Below, piece after piece: positions 1 to 9,804 of a DNA stretch of 64,000 nt. Numbering within the stretch: position 1 is the first letter of the stretch; every line of letters starts with the position of its first letter. Source of the stretch: Cellulomonas sp. KRMCY2 (GTDB taxonomy: Bacteria; Actinomycetota; Actinomycetes; Actinomycetales; Cellulomonadaceae); contig NZ_JAGF01000001.1 of assembly GCF_000526515.1 (NCBI RefSeq), positions 1,178,001 through 1,242,000 on the forward strand, read 5' to 3'. Below the pieces are notes generated by a model. It searched no databases. It saw only the letters and a list, made by a program, of their open reading frames with translations, and was not told the DNA's origin. Both the position numbers and the translations under genes were made by a program.

Positions 1-1206
1 CTGTGGGGCGAGGCGACCGGTGATCGCGATGTCCGGGACGCGGGCGCCTACCTGTACGCGACCCAGGCGGCCGCGATCCAGGCCTACTGGTTCGACGGCT
101 CCGGGGCGATCCCGGACGGCTTCGGGCACTCGACCGTCGGCATGATCTGGGGCGACGGCGGCGCCTATGCCACCTGGTTCAGCGCCGAGCCGGAGATGAT
201 CCAGGGCATCAACACCCTGCCGATCACCGGCGGGCACCTGTACCTCGGGATCCGGCCGGACGACGTCCGCGCCAACTACGCCGAGCTGGTCACGGCCAAC
301 CACGGCAACCCGACGGTCTGGCAGGACATCGCGTGGTCGTACCTGGCCCTCGGCGACGGACCGGCGGCGCTCGCCGCTCTCGACGCCCAGCCGGGCTACC
401 CGGTCGAGGAGGGCGAGTCCCGGGCGCACACGTACCACTGGGTGGCCAACCTCGCGGCCCTCGGCACCCTCGACACCACCGTCACGGCCGACCACCCGCT
501 GGCCGCGGTGCTCACCCGCGACGGCGGACGCACCTACGTCGCCGCGAACGTCACGGCCGAGCCGCTCACGGTGACCTACTCGGACGGGACGACCCTGTCC
601 GTGGCACCGGGGCAGACCGCGACCACCGGCGCGCACACCTGGAGCGGCGGATCAGGCACCGGGGGGCCGGGCGAGCCGACACCGACGCCGACGTCCACAC
701 CGACTCCGACCCCGACACCCGACCCGACGACCCCACCGACCGACGCGGCCTCCCCGCTGTACCTGAGCGCGGACGGCCTGTCGTCGGCGCCCGGCTCCGG
801 GGTCGCGACCCTGCGGCCGACCAGCGGGCCGGACGCCGTCGGGGACCCGGCGACGGGCCGCTCGTTCGAGGTCGCCGACCTGGACGGGGCCTTCACCGGC
901 GGGAAGACCGGCGTGGCGATCGGCCTGGACGCCGGGACGTCGGTCGGCAACGCGACCCGGCTGCGGGTCTCGTACGACCTGACCGGCGACGGCACGTGGG
1001 ACCGGGTGGAGACCTACCGGTACTTCCCGACCGACCCCGTCGTGGGGTGGGAGGCGTACCGCGAGACCCAGGGTCTGACCTCGGCCGACGGCCTCCTGGC
1101 CGACCTCGACGGCGGGACCGTTCGGGTCGAGCTGTGGAACGTGATCGGCGCCGGCACCACCGACGTCGACCTGACCGGATCGGTGCTGCTGCTGCCCTAC
1201 CGGTGA
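1..1206 (+). CDS. GH81 endo-beta-1,3-glucanase, C-terminal part (5' truncated by window)
   Basis: The frame is open from base 1 (LWGEATGDRDVRDAGAYLYA...) to a TGA at 1204-1206, so 401 residues are visible and the start lies outside. The segments LWGEATGD..RDAGAYLYATQ and YWFDGSG, then MIWGDGGAYATWFSAEPEMIQGIN, are typical of the C-terminal catalytic region of GH81 laminarinases, which cleave internal beta-1,3-glucan bonds. A Pro-Thr linker follows at about visible residues 216-250, then a module of about 150 residues starting LYLSADGLSSAPGSG. That module looks like an accessory beta-sandwich, possibly carbohydrate-binding, but I cannot name its family. Signal peptide and catalytic acids would lie upstream. 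The linker implies an extracellular enzyme. It converges on the cellobiose phosphorylase operon. Confidence 0.85.
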   Translation: MWGEATGDRDVRDAGAYLYATQAAAIQAYWFDGSGAIPDGFGHSTVGMIWGDGGAYATWFSAEPEMIQGINTLPITGGHLYLGIRPDDVRANYAELVTANHGNPTVWQDIAWSYLALGDGPAALAALDAQPGYPVEEGESRAHTYHWVANLAALGTLDTTVTADHPLAAVLTRDGGRTYVAANVTAEPLTVTYSDGTTLSVAPGQTATTGAHTWSGGSGTGGPGEPTPTPTSTPTPTPTPDPTTPPTDAASPLYLSADGLSSAPGSGVATLRPTSGPDAVGDPATGRSFEVADLDGAFTGGKTGVAIGLDAGTSVGNATRLRVSYDLTGDGTWDRVETYRYFPTDPVVGWEAYRETQGLTSADGLLADLDGGTVRVELWNVIGAGTTDVDLTGSVLLLPYR

Positions 1207-1218
1207 CATCGCGCGGCC

Positions 1219-1253
1219 CCGCCGGCCGGTGAGGAGGAGTCACCGGCCGGCGG
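1219..1253. terminator. bidirectional terminator hairpin between GH81 gene and epimerase gene
   Basis: A perfect 14-bp inverted repeat (CCGCCGGCCGGTGA at 1219-1232, its complement at 1240-1253) with a 7-nt loop lies between two convergent genes, 13 bases after the GH81 stop and 43 bases from the epimerase stop. No clear U-run follows, as is common in high-GC actinobacteria. Confidence 0.75.
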
Positions 1254-1295
1254 ACCGTGCCTGCCCACGCACCCGCGCCGAGAGGCAGGGGCAGG

Positions 1296-2219
1296 TCAGG
1301 CGTTCTCGAGCACCTCGACGTCGAGGTGGAACTCGCCGCTGCGGGACTCCCCCGGGCTGAGCACGAAGACGCCGTGCCCGTCCACCCCTGCCGCCATCAG
1401 GTTGAAGCCGTCGTTCGCATGGGTCACGGGCTCGACGGCGAAGTACCGCTTGCGCCGCGGCACGTAGAAGACCGTGTGCGAGAACACGTCGTCGGCCCGG
1501 AGCGAGACCGCGACGCCCGACGCCGGCCACGTCAGCCGCACCGGCCGATCACCAAGCCGCCCGGTCAGGCAGACGTCGACGAACGGGCGGTCGAGCGGTC
1601 GCAGCCGGCGGTAGTCCGCGTGCGCGGGGAGCGGTCCCGGTGCCCCGACGGCCATCGCACGTTCGAGCGGGTAGCTCAGCTCGCACGGGACCTCGACCTG
1701 CACCTCGGAGACCTCGGGGTCGCGCACACCGCGCTGGAAGTACGGGTGGTGACCGAACCCGGCCGGGAACGCCTCGGTCGAGCTGTTGGCGAGCTCGGTG
1801 CGCACCGTGAAGCGCGCACCGTCCAGTGCGTAGGTGACCCGCGCGCTGAAGCCCCACGGGAAGTTGGCGCCGACCACGTCGGCCGAGCAGAAGACCAGGG
1901 TCACCGCGGTGTCGGACTGCTCGACGACCTGCCACGGGAACTCGTGCGCCGCGCCGTGCATCGCGGTGCCGTCCCCGGCGTTGCGGCGCAGCTGCCAGGT
2001 GCGGTCGCCGAACCGCAGCAGGCCGTCCCGCACCCGGTTGGAGAACGGGACGAGCACGTAGCTCGAGCACTGCGCATACCGCCGCAGGCATGCCGTGCGG
2101 GTGGGTCGCAGGACGTCGTGCCAGCGACCGTCCGCGAGCCTGGTCCGCCCGAACGCGAGCGACGCGCCGGTCCCCGGCAGGACACCGATCTGCCAGTGGT
2201 CGTTGGCGATGACGAGCAC
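1296..2219 (-). CDS. aldose 1-epimerase (mutarotase) family protein
   Basis: This 307-residue protein starts at a GTG (2219-2217), five bases after the stop of the upstream GH94 gene, with AGG just ahead, so the two are probably translationally linked. Recognisable motifs are SNRV (in VPFSNRVRDG), MHGAAHEFPW with the His-Gly of the family, FGHHPYFQRG with the second conserved His, and FAVEPVTHANDGFN with the catalytic Glu. The family interconverts alpha and beta anomers of aldoses such as glucose. In this operon it would equilibrate glucose or a related sugar released by the phosphorylases. The exact substrate cannot be read from sequence. It is the last gene of the operon, ending before a strong hairpin. 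Confidence 0.85.
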   Translation of the reverse strand: MLVIANDHWQIGVLPGTGASLAFGRTRLADGRWHDVLRPTRTACLRRYAQCSSYVLVPFSNRVRDGLLRFGDRTWQLRRNAGDGTAMHGAAHEFPWQVVEQSDTAVTLVFCSADVVGANFPWGFSARVTYALDGARFTVRTELANSSTEAFPAGFGHHPYFQRGVRDPEVSEVQVEVPCELSYPLERAMAVGAPGPLPAHADYRRLRPLDRPFVDVCLTGRLGDRPVRLTWPASGVAVSLRADDVFSHTVFYVPRRKRYFAVEPVTHANDGFNLMAAGVDGHGVFVLSPGESRSGEFHLDVEVLENA

Positions 2220-2224
2220 CGACC

Positions 2225-4633
2225 TCAGCCCATCCGGACCGAGATGACCGAGCCGTCGTGCAGCAGCTCGACGGGAGCGACGGTCCCCGCAACCGGGACG
2301 CCGTCGACCTCGAGCGACACGACCCCACGGCTCACGTGGTGCGGGTTCGTGACCGAGATCGTCACGCGCGAGCCCCGGAACAGCCGCTCGACGTCGAAGC
2401 CGTCCCACCCCGTCGGCAGGCACGGGTCCACCTCGAGGCCGGCCAGGACCGGCCGGACACCGAGGATGTACTGCGTCACGCCGATGTACGTCCAGCTCGC
2501 GGTCCCGGTCAGCCACGGGTTGCGGGACTGGCCGAACCGGGGCGACGTCGGGCCGTGCGTGAACTGGGCGTACACGTACGGCTCGACCTGGCGCACCTCG
2601 GCGGAGTCGTTGTACCGGGCCGGCAGGTAGGAGCGGTAGTACTCGTAGGCGCGGTCACCGCGGCCCAGCATCGCCTCGGCGACGATCGTCCAGGAGTTCG
2701 CGTGGCAGAAGATGCCGCCGTTCTCCTTGTGGCCGACCGGGAAGACGAGCAGGGACAGCCCGATGCCCTCCATCGGCTTGGTGTGCGGCGGGTGGCACAG
2801 GGCCACGCCGTGCTCGCTGGCCAGGTGGGTGTGCACCGAGTCCATCGCGGTGTGCGCGCGCTCGTCCGACGTCGCGCCCGAGATCACCGCCCAGACGTTG
2901 GGCTCGAGGTAGATCTGCCCCTCGTCCGCCTGGTGCGAGCCGAGGGCCGCCCCGGTGGCCGAGATGCCGCGGATGAACCACTCGCCGTCCCATGCGGCGT
3001 CGATCGCGGGCTCGAGCGCCTCGAGCTGCGCGGTCGCCCACCCGGCCGCGGCGTCCCGGCCCGACTCCCGGGCGAGCTCGCGGGTCACCCGCAGACCGTT
3101 GGCCAGCAGGAACGTCGAGAACATCGACTCGCCGGTCGTGCCGAACTGGATGCAGTCGTTCCAGTCGGCAGCCAGCCCCTGGACGAGCCCGTTGCGGCCC
3201 AGGTGCGTCAGGGAGAAGGTCATCGCCTGCACCAGGTGGTCGAAGACGGTGGCCTCGCCGTGGTCGGCGTACGGCAGGACCTGGTCCAGGTAGCCCAGGT
3301 CGCCGGTCTCGTGCACGAAGTTGGCGACCGTGATCGGCAGCCACAGCGCGTCGTCGGACCGGTACGTCTCGAGCGGCGGCGTCGCCTCGTGACCCGGCCG
3401 GTGGGTCAGCGGCTTGACCAGGGGCATCGCCCCGCCCTCGGCCGTCTGGCCGGTCAGGATCAGGTCGAGCCGCTCCTGGACGGCGTCCGGGATCGCGTGC
3501 GTGACGGCGAGCATGTCCTGGACCGTGTCGCGGTAGCCGAGACCGTCCCGGTCGCCGGCCTCGACGAGGCTCACACCGCGCGACCAGTTGAACGTCATGT
3601 GCGTCTGGTAGGCGTGCCAGACGTTGACCATCGAGTCGAGCTCGGGGTCCGGGGTGCGCACCTGGAGCGGTGCCAGGTGCGCGGCCCACTCGGCCCGGAT
3701 CGCCTCGAGCTCGGCGTCGACCCGCTCGGGTGTCGCGAAGTACGCCATCACGTCGCGGCCGGCCGGCATCGTGCCGTGCTCGTCGGACCACGGCGTGTTC
3801 GGTGCACCGATGCCGAGGCAGAAGATGACCTGCCTGGTCTGCCCCGGTGCCAGCTCGAGCCGGGTGTGCAGCGAGGCGCACGAGTTGTCCCCGACGGTCT
3901 GGCTGCCCGAGCACTCGCCGCGCTCGACAGCGATCGGGTTGGCCTGGGTGCGGTACCCGCCGAGGAAGGCGTCCCGGTCGGTGTCGAAGCTCGTGACCTC
4001 CGCGCCGGCGACGCCGAACCACAGCTCGGAGAACGCGTCCCTCGTCGAGTTCAGTCGGTGGATCATGCCGTCGGCGTAGCTTGCCCGCACCACGTACTGG
4101 CTGTACTGCAGGTTCTCGAGGTCCTGGCGGTAGTTCCACTCGTTGGCCAGCTCGGCGTAGGAGAAGACCGAGATGGTCCGCGCGGTCGGCCCCGGGTTGG
4201 TGACCTTCAGGGACCAGTACTCGAAGGCCTGGCCGGCCGGGATGAAGCAGGTCATCTCCGAGCGGATCCCGGCGTACTCGGCCTCGAAGACGGAGTAGCC
4301 CAGCCCGTGCCGGACGGTCGACGTGTACTGGTCGAGCGGCTTGCCGACCGGCTGCCAGGAGGCGGACCAGTAGTCGCCCGCCGGGACCGGGCCCGCGCCG
4401 TCGTCGTCGCGCAGGTACAGGAAGCGGCCGGGCTCGTCGACCGGGACGCCGTTGAACCGCATGCGCAGCACCCGTCCGGTGCCACCCGAACGGTAGAACG
4501 AGTAGCCACCGGCGTTCTGCGTGATGATCCCGCCGTACAGGCGCGAACCGAGGTAGTTGATCCACGACCGTGGCGTGTCCGGCCGCGTGATGACGTACTC
4601 GCGGGCGGCATCGTCGAAGTGGCCGAAGCGCAT
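2225..4633 (-). CDS. GH94 disaccharide phosphorylase (chitobiose/cellobionate-type branch)
   Basis: 802 residues, ATG at 4633, preceded by AGAGGA. The N-terminus MRFGHFDDAAREYVITRPDTP and the catalytic motif ADWNDCIQ (general acid Asp in ADWNDC) place it in GH94, inverting phosphorylases that split a beta-linked disaccharide with phosphate to a sugar 1-phosphate plus free sugar. It differs from the upstream cellobiose phosphorylase in length and in the stretch RDAFLGGYRTQANPIAVERG, which recalls the N,N'-diacetylchitobiose or cellobionate phosphorylases. [13 protein letters not shown] and WLTGTASWTY line up with the conserved sugar and phosphate sites. It is cytoplasmic with no signal peptide, and is second in the operon, 132 bp after cbp. 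Substrate is inferred, not certain. Confidence 0.85.
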   Translation of the reverse strand: MRFGHFDDAAREYVITRPDTPRSWINYLGSRLYGGIITQNAGGYSFYRSGGTGRVLRMRFNGVPVDEPGRFLYLRDDDGAGPVPAGDYWSASWQPVGKPLDQYTSTVRHGLGYSVFEAEYAGIRSEMTCFIPAGQAFEYWSLKVTNPGPTARTISVFSYAELANEWNYRQDLENLQYSQYVVRASYADGMIHRLNSTRDAFSELWFGVAGAEVTSFDTDRDAFLGGYRTQANPIAVERGECSGSQTVGDNSCASLHTRLELAPGQTRQVIFCLGIGAPNTPWSDEHGTMPAGRDVMAYFATPERVDAELEAIRAEWAAHLAPLQVRTPDPELDSMVNVWHAYQTHMTFNWSRGVSLVEAGDRDGLGYRDTVQDMLAVTHAIPDAVQERLDLILTGQTAEGGAMPLVKPLTHRPGHEATPPLETYRSDDALWLPITVANFVHETGDLGYLDQVLPYADHGEATVFDHLVQAMTFSLTHLGRNGLVQGLAADWNDCIQFGTTGESMFSTFLLANGLRVTRELARESGRDAAAGWATAQLEALEPAIDAAWDGEWFIRGISATGAALGSHQADEGQIYLEPNVWAVISGATSDERAHTAMDSVHTHLASEHGVALCHPPHTKPMEGIGLSLLVFPVGHKENGGIFCHANSWTIVAEAMLGRGDRAYEYYRSYLPARYNDSAEVRQVEPYVYAQFTHGPTSPRFGQSRNPWLTGTASWTYIGVTQYILGVRPVLAGLEVDPCLPTGWDGFDVERLFRGSRVTISVTNPHHVSRGVVSLEVDGVPVAGTVAPVELLHDGSVISVRMG

Positions 4634-4729
4634 CGTTACGGTCCTCTCACCGGACGGGGCCCGGTCTGTGGTCGTTCGAGAGCGTCGGGCAAGAGCGTCG
4701 TGCCGGAGCGTCGTGCGACAGCCGAGCGA

Positions 4730-4758
4730 CCGGGCGCCCTCCTGGAAAGGACGCCCGG
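4730..4758 (-). terminator. hairpin downstream of cbp, possibly attenuating
   Basis: CCGGGCG pairs with CGCCCGG, and the stem extends through GC and GU pairs around a TGGA-type loop. It begins 8 bases beyond the cbp stop in the gap before the second GH94 gene. It could lower downstream expression or protect the 3' end; whether it ends transcription is not clear. Confidence 0.5.
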
Positions 4759-4765
4759 CCGGGCC

Positions 4766-7234
4766 TCAGAGGCGCGCCGTGACCTGCACGACGGAGCCCG
4801 GTGGGGCATAGGGCACGGTGCTGCCCTCGATCTCGACGCCGTCGACGGTCAGCTTCGCCCGGGAGCCGTCGACCCCTGAGTTGACCACGGCGATCTCGTA
4901 CGTCGCGCCACGGGCCACCCGGGTGACGGTGAACTCCGGCACCTCGGGCCCGATCTGCGGGTCGACGACCAGGCCGTCGTAGCCCGGCCGCACGCCCAGC
5001 AGGTGCTGGCTGACGGTCACGAAGTTCCAGGCGGCGGTGCCGGTGAGCCAGGAGTTCTTGGCCTCGCCGGGCCGCACGGCCTCCTTGCCGGCGATCATCT
5101 GGGCGTACACGTACGGCTCGAGCTTGTGGACGTCGCTCAGGTCCTCGCGGTACGCGGGGTTGATCCGCTTGTAGTAGTCGAAGGCCTTGCCGCCGCGCCC
5201 CAGGATCGTCTCGCCGATGATCACCCAGGGGTTGTTGTGGCAGAAGATGCCACCGTTCTCCTTGTAGCCCGGCGGGTAGGTGCTGACCTCGCCGAGCTCG
5301 ATCCGGTAGGTCGTGTACGCCGGGTGCTGGAGCACCATGCCGTGGTCGGTCAGGAGCAGCTCCGCGACCGCGTCGAGCGCCTTGATCGCGGGCGCGTCCG
5401 TGTCGCGGGGCCCGGATCCCACGCCGATGCCGGCCATGACGGCCATCCCCTGCGGCTCGATCCAGATCTTGCCCTCGGCGGTCTCGTCGGTGCCGATCTT
5501 GTTCCCGAAGTAGTCGTAGGCGCGCAGGAACCAGCGGCCGTCCCAGCCGTCGCTCAGGACCGCAGCGCGCATCTCCTCGACGGCCGCGCGGGCACCGGCT
5601 GCGACGTCGGTCAGGCCACGCCGCGCGGCGAGCTCGGCGTACTCGGCCCCGTAGAGCACGAACTGCGCGGCGATGAAGACCGACTCCGCGACCCCGCCGG
5701 ACTGGTTCTCGGTGGTCTGGAAGGACTCGCCCGGCTCGGTGGAGAAGCAGTTGAGGTTGAGGCAGTCGTTCCAGTCGGCGCGACCGATCAGCGGCAGGCC
5801 GTGCGGGCCGCGGTTCTCGAGCGTGAACTGGAACGAGCGGGTCAGGTGCTCGAACAGCGAGTCGGCGAGGGTCTCGTCGTTGTCGAACGGCACCTGCTCG
5901 TCGAGGATCCCGTCGTCGCCGGTCTCCTTGATGTAGGCCGCGACGCCGCCGATCAGCCACAGCGGGTCGTCGTTGAAGCCGGAGCCGACGTCGAGGTTCC
6001 CGCGCTTGGTCAGCGGCTGGTACTGGTGGTAGGCCGAGCCGTCCGGGAACTGGGTCGCGGCGATGTCGAGGATCCGCTCGCGGGCGCGTCCGGGGATCAG
6101 GTGCACGAAGCCCAGCAGGTCCTGGTTGGAGTCGCGGAAGCCCATCCCCCGGCCGATGCCGGTCTCGAAGAACGAGGCCGACCGGGACATGTTGAACGTG
6201 ACCATGCACTGGTACTGGTTCCAGATGTTGACCATCCGGTCGAGCTTCTCGTCCGTCGATCGCACCGAGAACGTCGAGAGCAGGTCCGTCCAGTAGTGGC
6301 CCAGCGCCTCGAAGGCGGCGTCGGTCTGCTCGGTGGTCGCGAAGCGGGCGAGGAGCTCGTGCGCCTTGGTCTTGTTGATGACCTGGTGGGCGTCGTCGGC
6401 CCACTTCTCGTCCTGCGCGTTCTCGATGTAGCCGAGCACGAACGTGTAGGTCGCGGACGCACCGGGGGCGAGGTCGACGGCCAGCGCGTGCGAGGCGATC
6501 GGGTACCAGCCCGCCGCGACGGAGTTCGCGGCCCGGCCGGCGCGCGGCACGGCCGCCTCACCGAGGCCGTTGTACGCACCGACGAAGATGTCGCGGTCGG
6601 TGTCGAATCCGACGATCGGGGCGTTGACGCCGTACACGGCGTAGTGGTCGCGACGCTCGCGGTACTCGGTCTTGTGGTAGATCGCCGCACCGTCGGGGGC
6701 GTCGGTCTCGATCTCGACCTCACCGATCGACAGGTTGCGCTGGTAGTTCGTCTGGTCGTCCTGGGCGTTCCAGAGGCAGAACTCGGCGAACGAGAAGGCG
6801 GCCAGCGACTTGGCCGCGTCGGAGGTGTTGGTGATCGTGACCCGCTGCACCTCGGCGTTCTCGTCGACCGGCACGAAGTACAGCGACTCCACGCGCACGC
6901 CGCCACGCTCGCCGGTGATCCGGGTGTAGCCCAGGCCGTGGCGGGTCTCGAAGTGGTCGAGATCGGCCTTGACCGGCAGCCACGACGGGGTCCACACGTC
7001 GCCGCCGTCGTTGATGTAGAAGTACCGGCCACCGGCGTCGGCCGGGATGTTGTTGTAGCGGTACCGCGTCAGGCGCCGCATCTTCGCGTCGCGGAAGAAC
7101 GAGTACCCACCGGCCTGGTGCGAGATCAGCGAGAAGAACTCCTGCGAGCCCAGGTAGTTGATCCACGGGTACGGCGTGTGCGGCGTCGTGATGACGTACT
7201 CACGGGTCTCGTCGTCGAAGTGCCCGTAACGCAT
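4766..7234 (-). CDS. cbp: cellobiose phosphorylase (GH94)
   Basis: Cellobiose phosphorylase converts cellobiose plus phosphate to alpha-glucose 1-phosphate and glucose in the cytoplasm. The ATG at 7234 gives [20 protein letters not shown] and 822 residues, the same length as the well-known Cellulomonas enzyme. Although the frame is open further upstream, this start has AGAGG ahead of it and the conserved family N-terminus. Visible motifs include [35 protein letters not shown] with the catalytic Asp, [18 protein letters not shown] and [13 protein letters not shown]. It is the first gene of the operon with a second GH94 gene and an epimerase. A CebR/CelR-like palindrome lies 54-67 bases upstream of the start. 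Confidence 0.97.
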   Translation of the reverse strand: MRYGHFDDETREYVITTPHTPYPWINYLGSQEFFSLISHQAGGYSFFRDAKMRRLTRYRYNNIPADAGGRYFYINDGGDVWTPSWLPVKADLDHFETRHGLGYTRITGERGGVRVESLYFVPVDENAEVQRVTITNTSDAAKSLAAFSFAEFCLWNAQDDQTNYQRNLSIGEVEIETDAPDGAAIYHKTEYRERRDHYAVYGVNAPIVGFDTDRDIFVGAYNGLGEAAVPRAGRAANSVAAGWYPIASHALAVDLAPGASATYTFVLGYIENAQDEKWADDAHQVINKTKAHELLARFATTEQTDAAFEALGHYWTDLLSTFSVRSTDEKLDRMVNIWNQYQCMVTFNMSRSASFFETGIGRGMGFRDSNQDLLGFVHLIPGRARERILDIAATQFPDGSAYHQYQPLTKRGNLDVGSGFNDDPLWLIGGVAAYIKETGDDGILDEQVPFDNDETLADSLFEHLTRSFQFTLENRGPHGLPLIGRADWNDCLNLNCFSTEPGESFQTTENQSGGVAESVFIAAQFVLYGAEYAELAARRGLTDVAAGARAAVEEMRAAVLSDGWDGRWFLRAYDYFGNKIGTDETAEGKIWIEPQGMAVMAGIGVGSGPRDTDAPAIKALDAVAELLLTDHGMVLQHPAYTTYRIELGEVSTYPPGYKENGGIFCHNNPWVIIGETILGRGGKAFDYYKRINPAYREDLSDVHKLEPYVYAQMIAGKEAVRPGEAKNSWLTGTAAWNFVTVSQHLLGVRPGYDGLVVDPQIGPEVPEFTVTRVARGATYEIAVVNSGVDGSRAKLTVDGVEIEGSTVPYAPPGSVVQVTARL

Positions 7235-7537
7235 GGGTAAGGCCTCTCGTGGAGTTCTGTCGGCTGGCGCGAGCAGGGGCAACCGTGCGAGAGCGCTCCC
7301 ACCTGCCGTCCATGATAGCCACACGGACCGGCGTCGGAACAGGTTCGTTCGGCATCCGATGGGACCGGTTTCAGTCCCGGCGGAGCACGACCGTCCGGCG
7401 CGGGCAGCGCCGACCGGGTGACCTCCCGCCAGGGGAACGACACGCGAGGGGCCGACCACGGACGATGGTCATGCTTGCCCTGGCCGCGACCGTGACTAGC
7501 CTGCATCCAAGGGCCACTCCACCGAAGGAGATCCGTC
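7235..7537. other. 303-bp divergent control region between cbp and the EF-G-like gene
   Basis: This gap drives the cbp operon leftward and the EF-G-like gene rightward. It holds the LacI-type operator described separately and a GAAGGAG ribosome site 7 bases before the EF-G-like ATG. I see no convincing small gene: the open frames here are the upstream extension of the cbp frame and shadows. Confidence 0.6.
7288..7301. promoter_or_regulatory. CebR/CelR-type LacI-family operator (CGAGAGCGCTCCCA)
   Basis: The site CGAGAGCGCTCCCA matches 12 of 14 positions of the CebR/CelR box TGGGAGCGCTCCCA known from Streptomyces, Thermobifida and other cellulolytic actinobacteria. It sits 54 bases upstream of the cbp start. 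In that family a LacI-type repressor releases the box when cello-oligosaccharides bind. The regulator gene itself is not in the window. Confidence 0.75.
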
Positions 7538-9643
7538 ATGGACATGGCAGCGACGCCAACCATTCGCAACGTGGCCCTGGTGGGCCACAGCGGTGCCGGC
7601 AAGACCACTCTCGCCGAGTCATTGCTGTACCGAGCCGGGGTCGTGCCCCGGCCTGGCCGGATCGAGGACGGGACCACCGTCTGCGACACCGAGCCGGAGG
7701 AGACCAAGCGCGGGATCTCGTTGTCCCCGGCAGTCGCCCCCTTTCATTGGCAGGCCTCGGACGGCCAGACGTACAAGATCAACCTGATCGACACCCCGGG
7801 ATACGCCGACTTCGCCGGCGGCGTCGACGCCGCTCTGTCGGTCGCCGATCTCGCGGTGCTCGTCGTCAGCGCGGTCGACGGCGTCGAGGTGGGGACCGAG
7901 ATCGTCTGGCAGCAGTGCGCCGACGCCGGGATCCCCCGGATGATCTTCGTGACCAAGGAGGACAAGCCGCGCGCCGACTTCCACCGGGTGCTCGAGCAGC
8001 TGCGCGCGGCGTTCGGTGCCGGCATCGTGCCGATCGAGCTGCCGATCGGCGAGGAGGAGGCGTTCCACGGCGTCGCCGACGTGCTCTCCGAGCAGGGACT
8101 CGCCTACGAGCCGGACGGCTCCCGCCGCGCCCAGCCGTTGCCGGACGACGTCGCGGCCGAGGAGCACCGGCTGCACGAGGAGATCGCCGAGGAGATCGTC
8201 TCGGGCGACGACGAGCAGCTCGAGAAGTACCTGTCCGGTGAGGTCCCCTCGGCCGCCGACCTCGAGCGGGCACTGGTGCACGAGGTCCGCGACTGCCAGG
8301 AGTTCCCGGTCCTGGTCGGCTCCGCGGTGACCGGCGTCGGCGTCGACCGGCTGGCCGACTACCTCTGCGAGATCGGGCCGTCACCGGCCGACCGCCCGAT
8401 GACCGTCGTCATCGCCGACCCCAAGGGTGCCGGCGCCGAGATCTCCGTCGTCGCGGACCCGACGGGCGACACGCTGCTGCACGTCTTCCGCACCGTGGCC
8501 GACCCGTTCGTCGGTCAGGTCTCGGTCTTCAAGGTGCTGTCCGGGACGCTGCGGAACGAGGACCGCCTGACCAACTCGATGACCGGCACCGAGGAGCGCC
8601 TGCACGGCCTGTTCTACCTGCGCGGCAAGGAGCACCTGCTCACCGACCACGTCGTCGCCGGTGACATCGGTGCGATCGCCAAGCTCGCTGGTTCACCCAC
8701 CGGCTCGTCGCTGTCCAAGCGGGGCACCCCGGCCAACGTGGCCGGTCCGGCACCTCGACCGACGCCCTTCGCCCTCGCGCTCAAGCCGGTGACCCAGTCC
8801 GACGACGACAAGCTCTCCTCGGCCTTGCAGCGGCTGGTCGGCGAGGACCCGACACTGCTCATCGACCGGTCCGGCGCCACCGGTCAGACGGTGCTGCGCG
8901 GGACCGGCGACACGCACCTCGCGGTGGCGCTCGAGCGGCTCGCCCGCAAGTTCGGCGTCAACGTCTCGACCGAGGACGTCAAGATCGCCTACCGCGAGAC
9001 GATCGCCAAGCCGACCGAGGCCGAGGGCAAGCTCAAGAAGCAGTCGGGTGGCCACGGGCAGTACGCCGTCGCCAACCTGCGCGTGAGCCCGATGGGTCGC
9101 GGCGAGGGTAGTGTGTTCGTCGACTCGATCGTCGGCGGCTCGATCCCCCGCAACTACATCCCGGCCGTCGAGCGCGGGGTGCACGAGGCGATGGCCGCCG
9201 GTGGGCTGCACGGCTTCCCGGTCGTCGACGTACGGGTCGAGGCCTACGACGGCAAGTACCACTCGGTCGACTCCTCCGACATGGCCTTCCGGACCGCCGC
9301 GGCGCACGGCCTGCGCGAGGCGCTGGCCAAGGCCGGCACCGTCGTGCTCGAGCCGGTGTCGATGATCACGGTGACCGTGCCGAGCGCGCTGCAGGGCGAC
9401 GTCATGGGCGACCTCTCCGCGCGGCGCGGGCGGATCGCCGGGACGTCGGTCCTCGACGCGAGCCGGCACCAGATCCAGGCGATGGTGCCCGAGGCCGAGA
9501 TCCAGCGGTACGTGCTCGACCTGCGCTCGCTGACCGGCGGCCGCGGGACCTTCGAGGCCGTGCACGACCACTACGACGTGCTGCCACCGCACCTGGTGGA
9601 CAAGCTCGGCGTGGACAAGCTCGGCTCGGCGGACCACCGATGA
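7538..9643 (+). CDS. elongation factor G-like GTPase (FusA-like paralogue)
   Basis: 701 residues; ATG at 7538 follows GAAGGAG by 7 bases. The G domain shows GHSGAGKT (16-23), RGIS for switch I (58-61) and DTPGYADF (85 onward), then domains II-V with the EF-G-type SGGHGQYA and HSVDSSDMAFRTAA segments. It matches the actinobacterial EF-G-like family that exists beside the true EF-G. The G4 motif is TKED (139-142) rather than NKxD, so Asn is replaced by Thr at the guanine-specificity position. Function of these paralogues is not settled; candidates are ribosome recycling, tetracycline-like protection or stress translation. It stands alone, with the next gene 161 bp away. Confidence 0.85.
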   Translation: MDMAATPTIRNVALVGHSGAGKTTLAESLLYRAGVVPRPGRIEDGTTVCDTEPEETKRGISLSPAVAPFHWQASDGQTYKINLIDTPGYADFAGGVDAALSVADLAVLVVSAVDGVEVGTEIVWQQCADAGIPRMIFVTKEDKPRADFHRVLEQLRAAFGAGIVPIELPIGEEEAFHGVADVLSEQGLAYEPDGSRRAQPLPDDVAAEEHRLHEEIAEEIVSGDDEQLEKYLSGEVPSAADLERALVHEVRDCQEFPVLVGSAVTGVGVDRLADYLCEIGPSPADRPMTVVIADPKGAGAEISVVADPTGDTLLHVFRTVADPFVGQVSVFKVLSGTLRNEDRLTNSMTGTEERLHGLFYLRGKEHLLTDHVVAGDIGAIAKLAGSPTGSSLSKRGTPANVAGPAPRPTPFALALKPVTQSDDDKLSSALQRLVGEDPTLLIDRSGATGQTVLRGTGDTHLAVALERLARKFGVNVSTEDVKIAYRETIAKPTEAEGKLKKQSGGHGQYAVANLRVSPMGRGEGSVFVDSIVGGSIPRNYIPAVERGVHEAMAAGGLHGFPVVDVRVEAYDGKYHSVDSSDMAFRTAAAHGLREALAKAGTVVLEPVSMITVTVPSALQGDVMGDLSARRGRIAGTSVLDASRHQIQAMVPEAEIQRYVLDLRSLTGGRGTFEAVHDHYDVLPPHLVDKLGVDKLGSADHR

Positions 9644-9666
9644 CCGGGAGCACCCCCGGGACCTGA

Positions 9667-9694
9667 GCTGGTGCGGGTCGGCTGGTGCGGGTCG
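9667..9694. repeat. 14-bp tandem duplication after the EF-G-like gene
   Basis: GCTGGTGCGGGTCG occurs twice head to tail at 9667-9680 and 9681-9694, in the gap between two genes. It is exact, non-coding as far as I can see, and probably a local slippage duplication. Confidence 0.8.
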
Positions 9695-9804
9695 TGTGGC
9701 CCGCGGGGCCGGTGACCGGGCGCCGACGTGCTGCGGGCGCGCCCGACGAGCGTCGAGGCGCCGGCGTGGGAGCCTTGGTGCCCGTTCGCTTCTGAAGGAG
9801 AACC

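Noticed and set aside
333-1232. Long Arg/Gly/Pro-rich frames on both strands under GH81 and other genes
   Set aside because: They are shadow frames of high-GC codon bias with no family similarity, and the true genes occupy the third-position GC-rich frame.
2258-4879. An 873-residue plus-strand frame opposite the GH94 gene
   Set aside because: Antisense shadow; composition is Val/Arg/Gly-rich with no domain, while the opposite strand is a clear GH94 enzyme.
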